DNA from: Paraburkholderia sp. NMBU_R16
Lineage (GTDB): Bacteria; Pseudomonadota; Gammaproteobacteria; Burkholderiales; Burkholderiaceae
Assembly (NCBI RefSeq): GCF_013282575.1
Contig: NZ_JAAAYE010000055.1
Location: forward strand, 1 to 35,049
Length of the DNA stretch: 35,049 bases
Direction: 5' to 3'
How positions within the stretch are numbered: position 1 is the stretch's first letter; each line of letters starts with the position of its first letter. The notes below the pieces were generated by a model, which saw only the letters and a program-made list of their open reading frames with translations, was not told the origin of the DNA and did not search any database. A program made the translations under genes and the position numbers. Positions 7,972 through 16,322 of the stretch are shown here, piece by piece.

Positions 7972-9990
7972 ATGGACGTTCGGCAGCGCGATCACATCGA
8001 AACGGTGGTCTTAACGACGACCGGCCAGCCCCCGGTGGCAGCGCGGATGCACGATGCCATCATCCAAAGCTCATGGCAGCGTTGCGTACATCAGTACGGT
8101 CTCGATCCGACTCGGATGCAGGAAGCACGCATCGTTCCGGCGCAGCGGCTGCGCGAGCATCAGCAGCGCATCGACGATTTCGCCCGCATTGCACGGTATG
8201 GCCTGGAAACACTCTACAGTCAGGTCGCGGGGACGGGTTATGTCGTACTGCTGACCGATGCGGACGGTGTCGCTGTCGACTATCTGGGCGACGAAGGCGC
8301 CGATGCCGGATTGCGCCGCGCGGGCCTCTATCTGGGCGCGGAATGGAGCGAGGATGGAGCCGGCACTTGCGCGGTCGGCACGGCGCTGGCGACGGGCCAT
8401 GCGCTCACCGTGCATCGGGACGATCACTTCGATGCCACGCATATTCCTTTGACTTGTACCGCGGCGCCGCTGTTCGATTCGCATGGCCAGCTTCATGCGA
8501 TTTTGGACATATCGGCGTTGAGTTCGCCGCTTGCAAAAGACAGTCAGACCTTCGCGCTCTATCTCGTGCGGACTTATGCGAGCCGGATCGAGGATGCGTT
8601 TTTCCTCAGGCGTCACAGACGTGACTGGATCCTCAAACTGAGTCCCGCGCCGGAATTCATCGACGTCAATCCCGAGTATTTGATCGCGCTCGATGCGAGC
8701 GGCCGTATCGTCGGCCATAACCGCCGCGCTCAGAAGATGTTGATGGCTGACGTCGGCTTGGATACGGCGGGTTCGCCGCTGCTCGGCATGCAGTTCGACG
8801 CATTGTTCGAATTGCCGCTCGATCAATTGGGACGCTTCGTGTATTCGCGTCCGAGCGAGGAGCGCGTCGTCCGCATGACGGGAAGCGGCAAGTGCCTGTA
8901 TCTGAGCGCTATGCCGCCGATGTTGCCTTTGCCGGCACGCACGGCGGACGATGCGCAAGCGCCGCTGCCGCGCGAATTGGCCGCACTATGCGGCGACGAC
9001 GCGGCACTGCAGCGTCAGTTGCAACTGGCCGCGAGGCTTGTCGACGCGCCCATCAATTTGCTCATCAACGGGGAAACGGGTAGTGGCAAAGAGTATCTCG
9101 CGCGTGCGTTGCATCGAGCAAGCGCGCGTCGCGGCGGCCCGTTCATCGCCGTCAATTGCGCGGCGATTCCAGAAACGTTGATCGAAAGCGAACTGTTCGG
9201 ACACTTGCCCAATAGCTTCTCGGGCGCCGGGTCGAAAGCCAAGCGCGGATTGATTCAAGAGGCCGATGGCGGCACCTTGTTCCTGGACGAGATCGGCGAC
9301 ATGCCCAGAGATCTGCAGTCGCGCCTGCTTCGCGTGCTTGCCGAAGGCGAAGTGCTCGCGATCGGCGCTTCGCGTCCCGTCCCGGTCAACATTCGAGTGA
9401 TATCGGCGACGCACCATCCGCTCGACCGGCTGATCGGTGACGGGCGGTTCCGCGAAGACCTCTATTACCGTCTGAACGGCGCCCGGCTCGTCCTGCCGCC
9501 GCTGCGCGAACGCAGCGATCTCGATTGGCTGATCGACAAGTTTCTCGCCGGATCCGACGGCTCGCAGCGGTTCACGCTATCGGAATCGGCCCGCTCGCAG
9601 CTGCATCGGCATCGCTGGCCGGGCAACCTGCGCGAATTGCGCAACGCGCTCGAATATGCCCGTGCAATGTGCAGCAACAAACATATCGAAGCGGGCGATC
9701 TGCCCGATGGCATCGGCGGGCCGGGCGTCTCAGGCCTCCCGGATGCTTCGGCGCGCGGCCAGGCCGAGCAGGTGCGAGCCGCCGGCATCGAACCGAACGC
9801 GTGCGAATCCGAATGCGCGGTTCTCACGCGGCACCTGCGAGCCCATGGCTGGAACCTCAGTGCCGTCGCACGCGAATTGGGGATCAGCCGCATGACCCTG
9901 TACCGGCGCATGGCTCGCCATGGCATCCAGTCGCCGAACCGTAGCGATGCCGTCTCGTTACGCGCTGCGGGCGGCCCTGACGACGAATGA
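7972..9990 (+). CDS. acoR: AcoR-type sigma54-dependent activator of acetoin catabolism
   Basis: A 672-residue bacterial enhancer-binding protein. It has an N-terminal GAF-type sensory region (about 70-210), then a AAA+ domain with Walker A GETGSGKE (367-374) and Walker B GGTLFLDE (433-440), and a C-terminal Fis-type helix-turn-helix (LSAVARELGISRMTLYRRM, 629-647). The start at 7972 has AGGAGA 5 bp upstream; the frame is open further up but without such a site. In the sigma54-contacting loop, the usual GAFTGA reads NSFSGA (414-419), an unusual variant. The gene precedes a sigma54 promoter and acoXABC, its expected target, so it should activate the operon in response to acetoin or a product of it. 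Confidence 0.93.
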   Translation: MDVRQRDHIETVVLTTTGQPPVAARMHDAIIQSSWQRCVHQYGLDPTRMQEARIVPAQRLREHQQRIDDFARIARYGLETLYSQVAGTGYVVLLTDADGVAVDYLGDEGADAGLRRAGLYLGAEWSEDGAGTCAVGTALATGHALTVHRDDHFDATHIPLTCTAAPLFDSHGQLHAILDISALSSPLAKDSQTFALYLVRTYASRIEDAFFLRRHRRDWILKLSPAPEFIDVNPEYLIALDASGRIVGHNRRAQKMLMADVGLDTAGSPLLGMQFDALFELPLDQLGRFVYSRPSEERVVRMTGSGKCLYLSAMPPMLPLPARTADDAQAPLPRELAALCGDDAALQRQLQLAARLVDAPINLLINGETGSGKEYLARALHRASARRGGPFIAVNCAAIPETLIESELFGHLPNSFSGAGSKAKRGLIQEADGGTLFLDEIGDMPRDLQSRLLRVLAEGEVLAIGASRPVPVNIRVISATHHPLDRLIGDGRFREDLYYRLNGARLVLPPLRERSDLDWLIDKFLAGSDGSQRFTLSESARSQLHRHRWPGNLRELRNALEYARAMCSNKHIEAGDLPDGIGGPGVSGLPDASARGQAEQVRAAGIEPNACESECAVLTRHLRAHGWNLSAVARELGISRMTLYRRMARHGIQSPNRSDAVSLRAAGGPDDE

Positions 9991-10035
9991 GCTTAGCGGT
10001 GTGCAGCAGCAGGCGCGCCGGGCCAACGATACGCC

Positions 10036-10074
10036 TGTCAATCGCGAGACATCTGATGCTGTGACACCTGTCAC
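10036..10074. promoter_or_regulatory. Candidate AcoR upstream activating sites
   Basis: GTGACACCTGTCAC at 10061-10074 is a perfect 6-bp inverted repeat around CC. A weaker related dyad, TGTC-N8-GACA, sits at 10036-10051. They lie about 75-115 bp upstream of the -24/-12 promoter, the right distance for an enhancer-binding protein. Assignment to AcoR is inferred from position. Confidence 0.55.
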
Positions 10075-10113
10075 GGTCTCCGCCGAAAATCGCATATTCC
10101 CGCGCTGAACTTT

Positions 10114-10143
10114 CGGGGTAATCCCGGAATTTTGAGCCGGGAT
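10114..10143. other. Overlapping hairpins upstream of the aco promoter
   Basis: ATCCCGG (10121-10127) pairs exactly with CCGGGAT (10137-10143) around a 9-nt loop. An alternative short hairpin, CGGG (10114-10117) with CCCG (10123-10126), uses some of the same bases. No U-tract follows, so it is a poor intrinsic terminator for acoR. It could be a structural or protein-binding element between the activator sites and promoter. Confidence 0.35.
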
Positions 10144-10148
10144 TCGCA

Positions 10149-10164
10149 TGGCATACCTATTGCA
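10149..10164 (+). promoter_or_regulatory. Sigma54 (-24/-12) promoter of the aco operon
   Basis: TGGCATACCTATTGCA matches the RpoN consensus TGGCAC-N5-TTGCA except for one base. The GG (10150-10151) and GC (10162-10163) doublets have the exact 12-bp register. Transcription should start about 12 bp downstream, leaving a short leader before the acoX ATG at 10202. The presence of a sigma54 activator gene immediately upstream strongly supports it. Confidence 0.85.
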
Positions 10165-10201
10165 GTCAAGCCTGTCGATACCAATACATTAGGAGACAGG
10201 C

Positions 10202-11404
10202 ATGCACGAGCCTTCACCGGTTCGTCCGCCCGCGGTCGGCATCATTGCCAATCCCGTGTCGGCTCGCGACATTCGCCGTGTCGTGGCCAACGCGAACAGT
10301 CTGCAATTGGCCGACCGCGTCAACATCGTGCTGCGCGCCATGGCGGCGCTCGGCGCTTGCGGCGTGACCCGCGTGTTGATGATGCCGGACCGCGAAGGCT
10401 TGATGCCGATGCTCGAGCGGCATCTGAAACGCGAGCGCGCTGCGTCGAGCGGCAGCCAAGTATGGCCGCGATTGGAGTGGCTCGCGATGCCCGCGACGGG
10501 CCGTGTCGACGATACGTTTCTTGCCGCGCGCCTGATGCGCGAGGCGGCTGTCGCGGCCATCGTCGTGCTGGGCGGCGACGGTACGCATCGCGCCGTTGTG
10601 CGCGAGTGCGGGCGGGTTCCCATCGCCGGTTTATCGACCGGGACCAATAACGCTTATCCGGAGCTACGCGAGGCCACATCGGCGGGCCTCGCGGTGGGGC
10701 TTTATGCGATGGGCCGCATCGCACCCGATCGGGCGCTCGTCTACAACAAGCGGCTCGACGTCACGCTGAATGCGAGCGGTGGCGCCGTTCGACACGACAT
10801 CGCGCTCGTGGACGTCGCGATCGCTAACGAACATTACATCGGCGCAAAGGCGCTATGGCGGACCGATTCGCTCGCTGCGATCTATTTGGCCTTTGCCGAT
10901 CCCGAGGCGATCGGCTTGTCGGCGATCGGCGGGATGCTCGCACCGGTGGGCCGGCGCGAAGCAGGCGGCCTGCATGTGCAAGTGGCTCCCCCTGAGCCGC
11001 ACGCCACGCGATACGAGGCAACCGATCCGCTTTTCCATCTTCATGCACCGATCGCACCGGGCCTTTTGCAGCCCGTGCCGGTGTACGGCTGGCATCGGCT
11101 TGTCGACGGCGAGCCGGTCATGGTCAGTCAACGCGCCGGTGTAGTGGCCCTGGACGGTGAGCGCGAAATCACGTTCGGGCCCGACGATCGGTTGGCGATC
11201 ACCTTACGGGAGCGCGCGTTTCGTTCCGTCGCGGTGGCCGATTGCCTTCGTTACGCCGCCACGCACGGTTTGTTGCGCACGCAACTTTCGGCGGCGGCAG
11301 GCGGGGGAGCGCCAGCCTTCCGACCTTTTTTGCACCATGAAACGACACCCACCAAAGGAGACACGCATGACAGCGAACCCCGCAGCCCTGCCGCTGGGCC
11401 GTAA
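10202..11404 (+). CDS. acoX: AcoX, NAD-kinase-like protein of acetoin operon
   Basis: A 400-residue protein of the ATP-NAD/AcoX kinase-like family. The nucleotide-binding motif GGDGT is at 124-128, followed by the GLSTGTNNAYPE segment (143-154) typical of AcoX. The start has AGGAGA 5 bp upstream. Members always travel with acoABC, but the reaction is still unclear. The reading frame runs 38 nt past the acoA start (11367), so the last codons overlap acoA in another frame, which suggests coupled translation. It is the first gene after the sigma54 promoter. Confidence 0.9.
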   Translation: MHEPSPVRPPAVGIIANPVSARDIRRVVANANSLQLADRVNIVLRAMAALGACGVTRVLMMPDREGLMPMLERHLKRERAASSGSQVWPRLEWLAMPATGRVDDTFLAARLMREAAVAAIVVLGGDGTHRAVVRECGRVPIAGLSTGTNNAYPELREATSAGLAVGLYAMGRIAPDRALVYNKRLDVTLNASGGAVRHDIALVDVAIANEHYIGAKALWRTDSLAAIYLAFADPEAIGLSAIGGMLAPVGRREAGGLHVQVAPPEPHATRYEATDPLFHLHAPIAPGLLQPVPVYGWHRLVDGEPVMVSQRAGVVALDGEREITFGPDDRLAITLRERAFRSVAVADCLRYAATHGLLRTQLSAAAGGGAPAFRPFLHHETTPTKGDTHDSEPRSPAAGP

Positions 11405-12356
11405 AGAACTACTCGAGTGCTATCGCAAGATGCGCACGATTCGCGAGTTCGAGGAGCGGCTGCACGTCGATTTCTCGCGCGGCGACATCCCCGGCTTCGT
11501 GCATCTCTACGCGGGCGAGGAAGCGGCCGGCGTGGGCATCTTGCACCACCTGCACGACGGCGACCGCATCGCCAGCACGCACCGCGGCCACGGCCATTGC
11601 ATCGCCAAGGGCGTGGACGTGATCGGCATGATGAAGGAGATCTACGGCAAGACCGGGGGCTCCTGCAACGGTAAGGGCGGCTCGATGCATATCGCCGATC
11701 TCTCCAAAGGGATGATGGGCGCGAACGGCATTCTGGGCGCTGGCGCGCCCTTGATTTGCGGCGCTGCCTTGGCGGCGAAATTCCGTGGGAAGGGCGAAGT
11801 CGGCATCACGTTCGCGGGGGATGGCGCCTCGAATCAGGGCACTTTTCTCGAAAGCCTGAACCTCGCGGCGGTCTGGAATCTGCCCGTCATCTTCGTCATC
11901 GAAAACAACGGCTATGCGGAAGCGACGGCGCGTGAGTACGGCACCGCCGTCGATAGCTATGTCGATCGTGCGGCCGGCTTCGGCATTCCGGGCGTCACAG
12001 TGGACGGCACCGACTTTTTCGCTGTGCATGAAGCGGCGGGTGAAGTGATTCGACGCGCTCGCGAGGGCGGCGGCCCGTCGCTGCTCGAATGCAAGATGGT
12101 GCGCTTTTACGGCCACTTCGAAGGCGACGCACAGACTTACCGTGCGCCCGGCGAGCTCGACGACATCCGCACCCATCGCGATTGCCTGAAGATTTTCGCG
12201 GCACGCGTGACCGAGGCCGGCGTGCTCACGAAGGGCGAACTCGACGATATCGACAGCGAGATCGCCTCGCTCATCGAGCGCGCCGTGCAGGAAGCAAAGG
12301 CCGCGGAGCATCCCAAGCCCGCCGATCTGCTGACCGACGTCTACGTGAAGTATTGA
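11367..12356 (+). CDS. acoA: Acetoin dehydrogenase E1 alpha subunit
   Basis: A 329-residue E1 alpha subunit of the 2-oxo-acid dehydrogenase type. Together with AcoB it uses thiamine diphosphate to cleave acetoin into acetaldehyde and an acetyl group passed to lipoyl-AcoC. The thiamine diphosphate motif starts with GDG at 151-153 and ends at NN 180-181. THRGHGHCIAKG and GGSCNGKGGSMHI are also typical of the family. The start at 11367 has AAGGAG 7 bp upstream and overlaps the end of acoX. acoB follows after 35 bp. Confidence 0.95.
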   Translation: MTANPAALPLGRKELLECYRKMRTIREFEERLHVDFSRGDIPGFVHLYAGEEAAGVGILHHLHDGDRIASTHRGHGHCIAKGVDVIGMMKEIYGKTGGSCNGKGGSMHIADLSKGMMGANGILGAGAPLICGAALAAKFRGKGEVGITFAGDGASNQGTFLESLNLAAVWNLPVIFVIENNGYAEATAREYGTAVDSYVDRAAGFGIPGVTVDGTDFFAVHEAAGEVIRRAREGGGPSLLECKMVRFYGHFEGDAQTYRAPGELDDIRTHRDCLKIFAARVTEAGVLTKGELDDIDSEIASLIERAVQEAKAAEHPKPADLLTDVYVKY

Positions 12357-12391
12357 ACCGCGAACCCGACGAATCAAAGGAAATACGCATC

Positions 12392-13411
12392 ATGGCCCGC
12401 AAACTCAGCATGAAGATGGCGATCAACGAAGCGATCGACCAGGAAATGACGCGCGATCCGAGTGTGATCATGCTCGGCGAAGACATTGTCGGCGGCGCCG
12501 GCGCCGAGGGCGAGAAAGACGCCTGGGGCGGCGTGCTCGGCGTGACCAAAGGCCTGTACGCGAAGCACGGCGACCGCTTGCTCGATACGCCGTTGAGCGA
12601 GAGCGCGTACGTGGGCGCGGCGATCGGCGCCGCGGCGTGCGGCATGCGTCCGATCGCAGAACTGATGTTCATCGATTTCATGGGCGTGTGTTTCGACCAG
12701 ATATTCAATCAGGCGGCCAAGTTCCGCTATATGTTCGGCGGCAAAGCGCAGACGCCGGTGGTGATCCGCTGTATGGTCGGTGCGGGTTTTCGCGCGGCCG
12801 CACAGCACTCGCAGATGCTGACCCCGCTGTTCACGCATATCCCCGGGTTGAAAGTTGTGTGCCCCAGCACGCCATACGACACCAAGGGACTCTTGATCCA
12901 AGCGATTCGCGATGACGACCCCGTGATTTTCTGCGAGCACAAGAACCTCTACGGATTCGAAGGCGACGTGCCGGAGAACTCGTATGTCATCCCGTTCGGC
13001 GAGGCCAATGTCGTGCGCGACGGCAAGCACGTATCGATCGTGACGTACGGATTGATGGTGCATCGCGCGCTCGAGGCGGCCGCGCAGTTGGCAAAGGAGG
13101 GTATCGAAGCGGAAGTGATCGACTTGCGTACGCTTTCGCCGCTCGATATCGATACGGTGCTTGAATCGGTGGAGAACACCGGCCACCTCGTGGTCGTCGA
13201 CGAGGCCAGCCCGCGCTGCAACCTCGCAACCGACATTTCGGCACAGGTGGCGCAGCGAATTTTCGGCGCGCTCGAGGGGCCCATCGAGATGGTTGCGCCG
13301 CCCCATGTGCCGGTGCCGTTCTCGCCGACGCTCGAAGATCTATACATTCCGAGCGGCGCGCAGATCGCCGAGGCGGCGCGCCGCACGCTGGGCAAAGGAG
13401 GCAAGCAGTGA
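12392..13411 (+). CDS. acoB: Acetoin dehydrogenase E1 beta subunit
   Basis: A 339-residue transketolase-like E1 beta subunit that pairs with AcoA. Typical segments are MLGEDIVGG near the N terminus, DTPLSESAYVGAAIGAAACG and FMGVCFDQIFNQAAKFRYM, and the C-terminal half has the family's ligand-binding domain (VSIVTYGLMVHRALEAA). The length is standard. The ribosome site AAAGGAAA precedes the ATG. The stop codon shares its last base with the acoC ATG (TGATG), so the two are translationally coupled. Confidence 0.95.
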   Translation: MARKLSMKMAINEAIDQEMTRDPSVIMLGEDIVGGAGAEGEKDAWGGVLGVTKGLYAKHGDRLLDTPLSESAYVGAAIGAAACGMRPIAELMFIDFMGVCFDQIFNQAAKFRYMFGGKAQTPVVIRCMVGAGFRAAAQHSQMLTPLFTHIPGLKVVCPSTPYDTKGLLIQAIRDDDPVIFCEHKNLYGFEGDVPENSYVIPFGEANVVRDGKHVSIVTYGLMVHRALEAAAQLAKEGIEAEVIDLRTLSPLDIDTVLESVENTGHLVVVDEASPRCNLATDISAQVAQRIFGALEGPIEMVAPPHVPVPFSPTLEDLYIPSGAQIAEAARRTLGKGGKQ

Positions 13412-14532
13412 TGGCCGCACAGATCATCCCTATCGTCATGCCCAAGTGGGGCTTGGAGATGCGCGAAGGCACCGTGCAGGACTGGCTCGTGAACGAGGGC
13501 CAGCGCATCGAAGTGGGCGAGGCGCTCGTCGACGTCGAGACCGACAAGATCTCCAATGCTGTCGAAGCGACGGATGCCGGGCTGCTGCGCCGGATCGTCG
13601 CACAAAGCGGCGAGACGCTTCCTGTCAAAGCGCTGCTGGGCGTGTTGGCCGAGAGCGAAGTGAGCGATGCGCAAATCGAGGCCTACATCGCTGCATACGA
13701 GGTGCCGGCCGCCGGAGGCGATGAAGACGAGACGGGACCTGCATTCGAGTATGCCGACGTCGACGGAATCCGTATTCGCTATGCAAGGCGCGGACCGGAA
13801 CAGGGCACGCCGGTGGTGTTCATTCACGGCTTCGGAGGCGATCTGAACAACTGGCTGTTCAATCTCGATGCCGTGGCCGATCGACATCCTGTCATCGCGC
13901 TGGACCTCCCCGGGCACGGACAGAGCCAAGCCAAACTACCTGGCGCGTCGATCGCCGCGCTGGCCGAGTTCGTTCTGAAGTTCCTGCGCGTCGCCGATGT
14001 GACGGGCCTGGCTCACCTGGTGGGACACTCAATGGGCGGCGCCATTGCGATCCAGATGGCGGTCAGCTCACCGGAGCGCGTGGCGAGTTTGGCGCTGGTC
14101 AGCCCGGCCGGCTTCGATACCGAGATCAACGGCGGGTATACAGACGGCTTCGTGCGGGCGCAATCGCGGCGCGAACTCAAGCCGGTATTGGAACAGCTTT
14201 TCGCCGATCCCGATTTGGTGAGCCGTCAGATGATCGACGACATGCTCAAATTCAAGCGTATGGACGGTGTCGAACCGTTGCTCGCGGAACTGAGTGCGGC
14301 ACTCTTCGGCGGCGGCAGACAATCGGCGGTGTTGGCCGCCGACCTCGCAGCATTGGACAAGCCGGTGCTCGTGTTCTGGGGTAACGACGACCGCGTGATT
14401 CCGGCCGAGCAGGCGGCCAATGCACCATCGAATGCGAAAGTGATTCGATTCGACGCTACCGGCCACATGGCCATGCTCGAGAAAGCCAGCGAAGTGAACG
14501 CGGCATTGCAACGTCATCTGTCTGGCGGTTGA
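13411..14532 (+). CDS. acoC: Acetoin dehydrogenase E2 (lipoyl / alpha-beta hydrolase) subunit
   Basis: A 373-residue protein with an N-terminal lipoyl domain (about 4-82), lipoylated at K46 in VETDKISNAVEA, and a C-terminal alpha/beta hydrolase domain (about 113-373). The hydrolase triad is visible: nucleophile S207 in GHSMGG, D327 in GNDDRVIP and H352 in GHMAML. AcoC proteins have this hydrolase-like domain in place of the CAT acyltransferase domain of pyruvate E2. It transfers the acetyl group to CoA. The ATG at 13411 is preferred; a GTG at 13408 is in frame directly before it. AAAGGAGG lies 9 bp upstream. Confidence 0.93.
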   Translation: MAAQIIPIVMPKWGLEMREGTVQDWLVNEGQRIEVGEALVDVETDKISNAVEATDAGLLRRIVAQSGETLPVKALLGVLAESEVSDAQIEAYIAAYEVPAAGGDEDETGPAFEYADVDGIRIRYARRGPEQGTPVVFIHGFGGDLNNWLFNLDAVADRHPVIALDLPGHGQSQAKLPGASIAALAEFVLKFLRVADVTGLAHLVGHSMGGAIAIQMAVSSPERVASLALVSPAGFDTEINGGYTDGFVRAQSRRELKPVLEQLFADPDLVSRQMIDDMLKFKRMDGVEPLLAELSAALFGGGRQSAVLAADLAALDKPVLVFWGNDDRVIPAEQAANAPSNAKVIRFDATGHMAMLEKASEVNAALQRHLSGG

Positions 14533-14628
14533 TGTCTTGTTCTTCCGGCCGCTGGCAATGTGAAGATCATCGTGTCGCCGGCGGAACTGGCGACCCTGTG
14601 AGCGGCGCTCGGGAGGTCTTCGTTCCAG

Positions 14629-15390
14629 ATGCCTATGTCATTCGATATCGTCGATTTCGCAATCGGTTCGGACGATCCTCTCGCCGCGGAGCAGGAGTTG
14701 CTCTCGCTGGCCGCAAAGGGGCGGCGGGTTGCGCATCTTTGGGAGGCTCCGCTCTCGCTCGTGGTGCCGCGTAGCTACCGGCGCTACACGGCACTCGATC
14801 CGGCTCGGGCGGAGTTCGCGCGGCGCGGTTGCCCGGTTTTCTTGCGCATGTCCGGGGGCGGGCTCGTTCCACAAGGGCCGGGCATCGTCAATGTGAGCCT
14901 TGCCTATCGGGTACGGGGAACGGTGGGCGAGCTTTCCGAGGCCGTATATCGGCACCTGTGCGAACTGTTGCAAAGGGCGCTTGGAATGTTGGGATTGGAG
15001 ACGCATTGGCAAACGGTGGAGGGCTCTTTCTGCGACGGTCGCTTCAATCTGGCTTGGGGAGGACCACCGGATGATGTTCGCAAGATCGCAGGTACCGCTC
15101 AATATTGGCGGCGTCTCGAGACCGCATCGGAAGCAACGTCATCGCCGCTGCATGCGGTACTGGCGCATGCAGTGTTGCTGGTCAGCGCCGACCCCGAGGA
15201 AATCAACCAACGCGCGAATGCGTTCGAGGCGGCTATCGGTAGCGCAAAGCACTACCTCGCCGGGCGTGTGATCAGCGTGCAGCAAGCGCTTTGCGCGGCC
15301 GGGATGGGTCTCGCACCGGCCGACTGGCTCGACCGGGAGGTCATGGCGGCACTGCGCGCCTGCATTGCGGCGGACGGACCCGATGGGTAG
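14629..15390 (+). CDS. LplA-like lipoate-protein ligase
   Basis: A 253-residue protein of the biotin/lipoate A/B ligase family (LplA-like). It shows RMSGGGLVPQGPGIVNVSL (73-91), the lipoate-binding glycine-rich motif, and RKIAGTAQYW (151-160) with K152 as the usual lipoyl-adenylate lysine. It ends without the accessory domain of E. coli LplA. GGGAGG lies about 12 bp before the ATG at 14629; a second ATG at 14635 is possible. It follows acoC by 96 bp on the same strand and probably attaches lipoate to AcoC. An octanoyl-transferase activity cannot be excluded. Confidence 0.85.
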   Translation: MPMSFDIVDFAIGSDDPLAAEQELLSLAAKGRRVAHLWEAPLSLVVPRSYRRYTALDPARAEFARRGCPVFLRMSGGGLVPQGPGIVNVSLAYRVRGTVGELSEAVYRHLCELLQRALGMLGLETHWQTVEGSFCDGRFNLAWGGPPDDVRKIAGTAQYWRRLETASEATSSPLHAVLAHAVLLVSADPEEINQRANAFEAAIGSAKHYLAGRVISVQQALCAAGMGLAPADWLDREVMAALRACIAADGPDG

Positions 15391-15422
15391 TCGATAGCGG
15401 GACTCGGCAACCGTTTGCGGAA

Positions 15423-15662
15423 TCACCTGACCCTAACGACGACCTTGCCCTTGGCGCGTCCCTGAGCCAGGTATTCGAGCGCTTCCTTCGCCTGCTCGAA
15501 CGGAAAGACCTTGTCGATGATGGGACGAATGCGTTCCGATTCGAGCAATTCGCCAATTTCGGCGAGCTGGGCACCGTCGGGATGCACGAAGAGAAACGAG
15601 TAACCGACATTCTGCCTTCTTGGGAGGCGCATGATCTTCCGGCTCATCAAGGCGAACACGAA
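15423..15662 (-). pseudogene. C-terminal remnant of a zinc-type alcohol-dehydrogenase-like oxidoreductase
   Basis: The last 79 codons of the frame (from FVFALMSRKIM to GKVVVRVR) match the end of NADPH-dependent MDR oxidoreductases: FLFVHPDGAQLAEIGELLE, IRPIIDKVFPFEQAKEALEY and GRAKGKVVV. Upstream of about 15680 the same frame gives arginine-rich nonsense and the rest of the enzyme (over 230 residues) is missing, with hints of similarity in other frames. It is a decayed fragment, converging with the lipoate-ligase gene. Confidence 0.7.
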
Positions 15663-16322
15663 CTCCAAAACGGTACGATGGCGTCGGACGGCGCCGAGCG
15701 GGAGCGGGCGCGAGCCCGAGCGCTCGGCATACTCGCGCAGGCGGTGGGCGCGATTGCCCTGTCGCGCGCATGTCCCGACGATTCGCCGCTGGCCAACCGG
15801 CCGTTCCCCGGAATACAGGGGAGAGCAGGCGCACATCGTCCGCTGGGACGGTAAACAAGTCGAAATGGAGCGTCTCAGCGCGCGCCGAGTCGATCTCAAG
15901 GGCAGGGGGCGCGCGGCCCGCGAAACAGTCCTTTAGCGTACAGACCTGCGGCCAGGTTGATCGGATGATGGCTGGAAGATATCCAACCTGATGCAAGCGA
16001 TCGACAAGAGGCGCTATGCGATACCAACGCGATGTAAATCAGCCTCCCCGGGACCGACGAGTGGAATACGGCTTGGCCGACCAAGCGCGGGAGGACAAGC
16101 GCAAGCAGGATGACGCGCATATCGATTCCGCAGCCACCAAGTGGCGATATCGGCCCCAGCCCACCCCGAAGAAAGACGCGTGATACGCGGCAGCCGGCCC
16201 GCGACGAAGACAACGATATTCGCGCAGTCGATTAGGTAGGTGATCGCGACACATTGTGATCCGGGATGATTGCCGTTCGCAGGCCTAGCCGTCTCGCGTT
16301 TCGACTGGAAATGGAGGCCGCA
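15663..16322. other. Gene-poor spacer before pgm
   Basis: About 660 bp with no convincing full gene. The left part may hold further decayed oxidoreductase sequence on the minus strand. A short plus-strand ORF at 16016-16183 is listed separately. The right end carries the pgm ribosome site (GGAGG near 16313). No clear promoter, terminator or repeat was seen. Confidence 0.5.
16016..16183 (+). CDS. Possible 55-residue hydrophilic protein
   Basis: An ATG at 16016, 5 bp after AAGAGG, opens a 55-codon frame ending at TGA 16181-16183. The product begins MRYQRDVNQPPRDRR and is rich in Arg, Lys, Asp and Gln, with no membrane segment. It is not recognised. It could be a chance frame in a degraded spacer; the opposite strand is also open here, with no family resemblance. 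Confidence 0.25.
   Translation: MRYQRDVNQPPRDRRVEYGLADQAREDKRKQDDAHIDSAATKWRYRPQPTPKKDA

Noticed and set aside
14533-15422. Search for an acoL/E3 gene near the aco operon
   Set aside because: Only the lipoate-ligase-like gene is present; no FAD-dependent disulfide reductase motif (GGxCxxxGCIPSK type) was found in the window.
15433-15996. 187-codon minus-strand frame overlapping the oxidoreductase remnant
   Set aside because: The neighbouring frame carries the recognisable MDR C terminus; this one has no family pattern.
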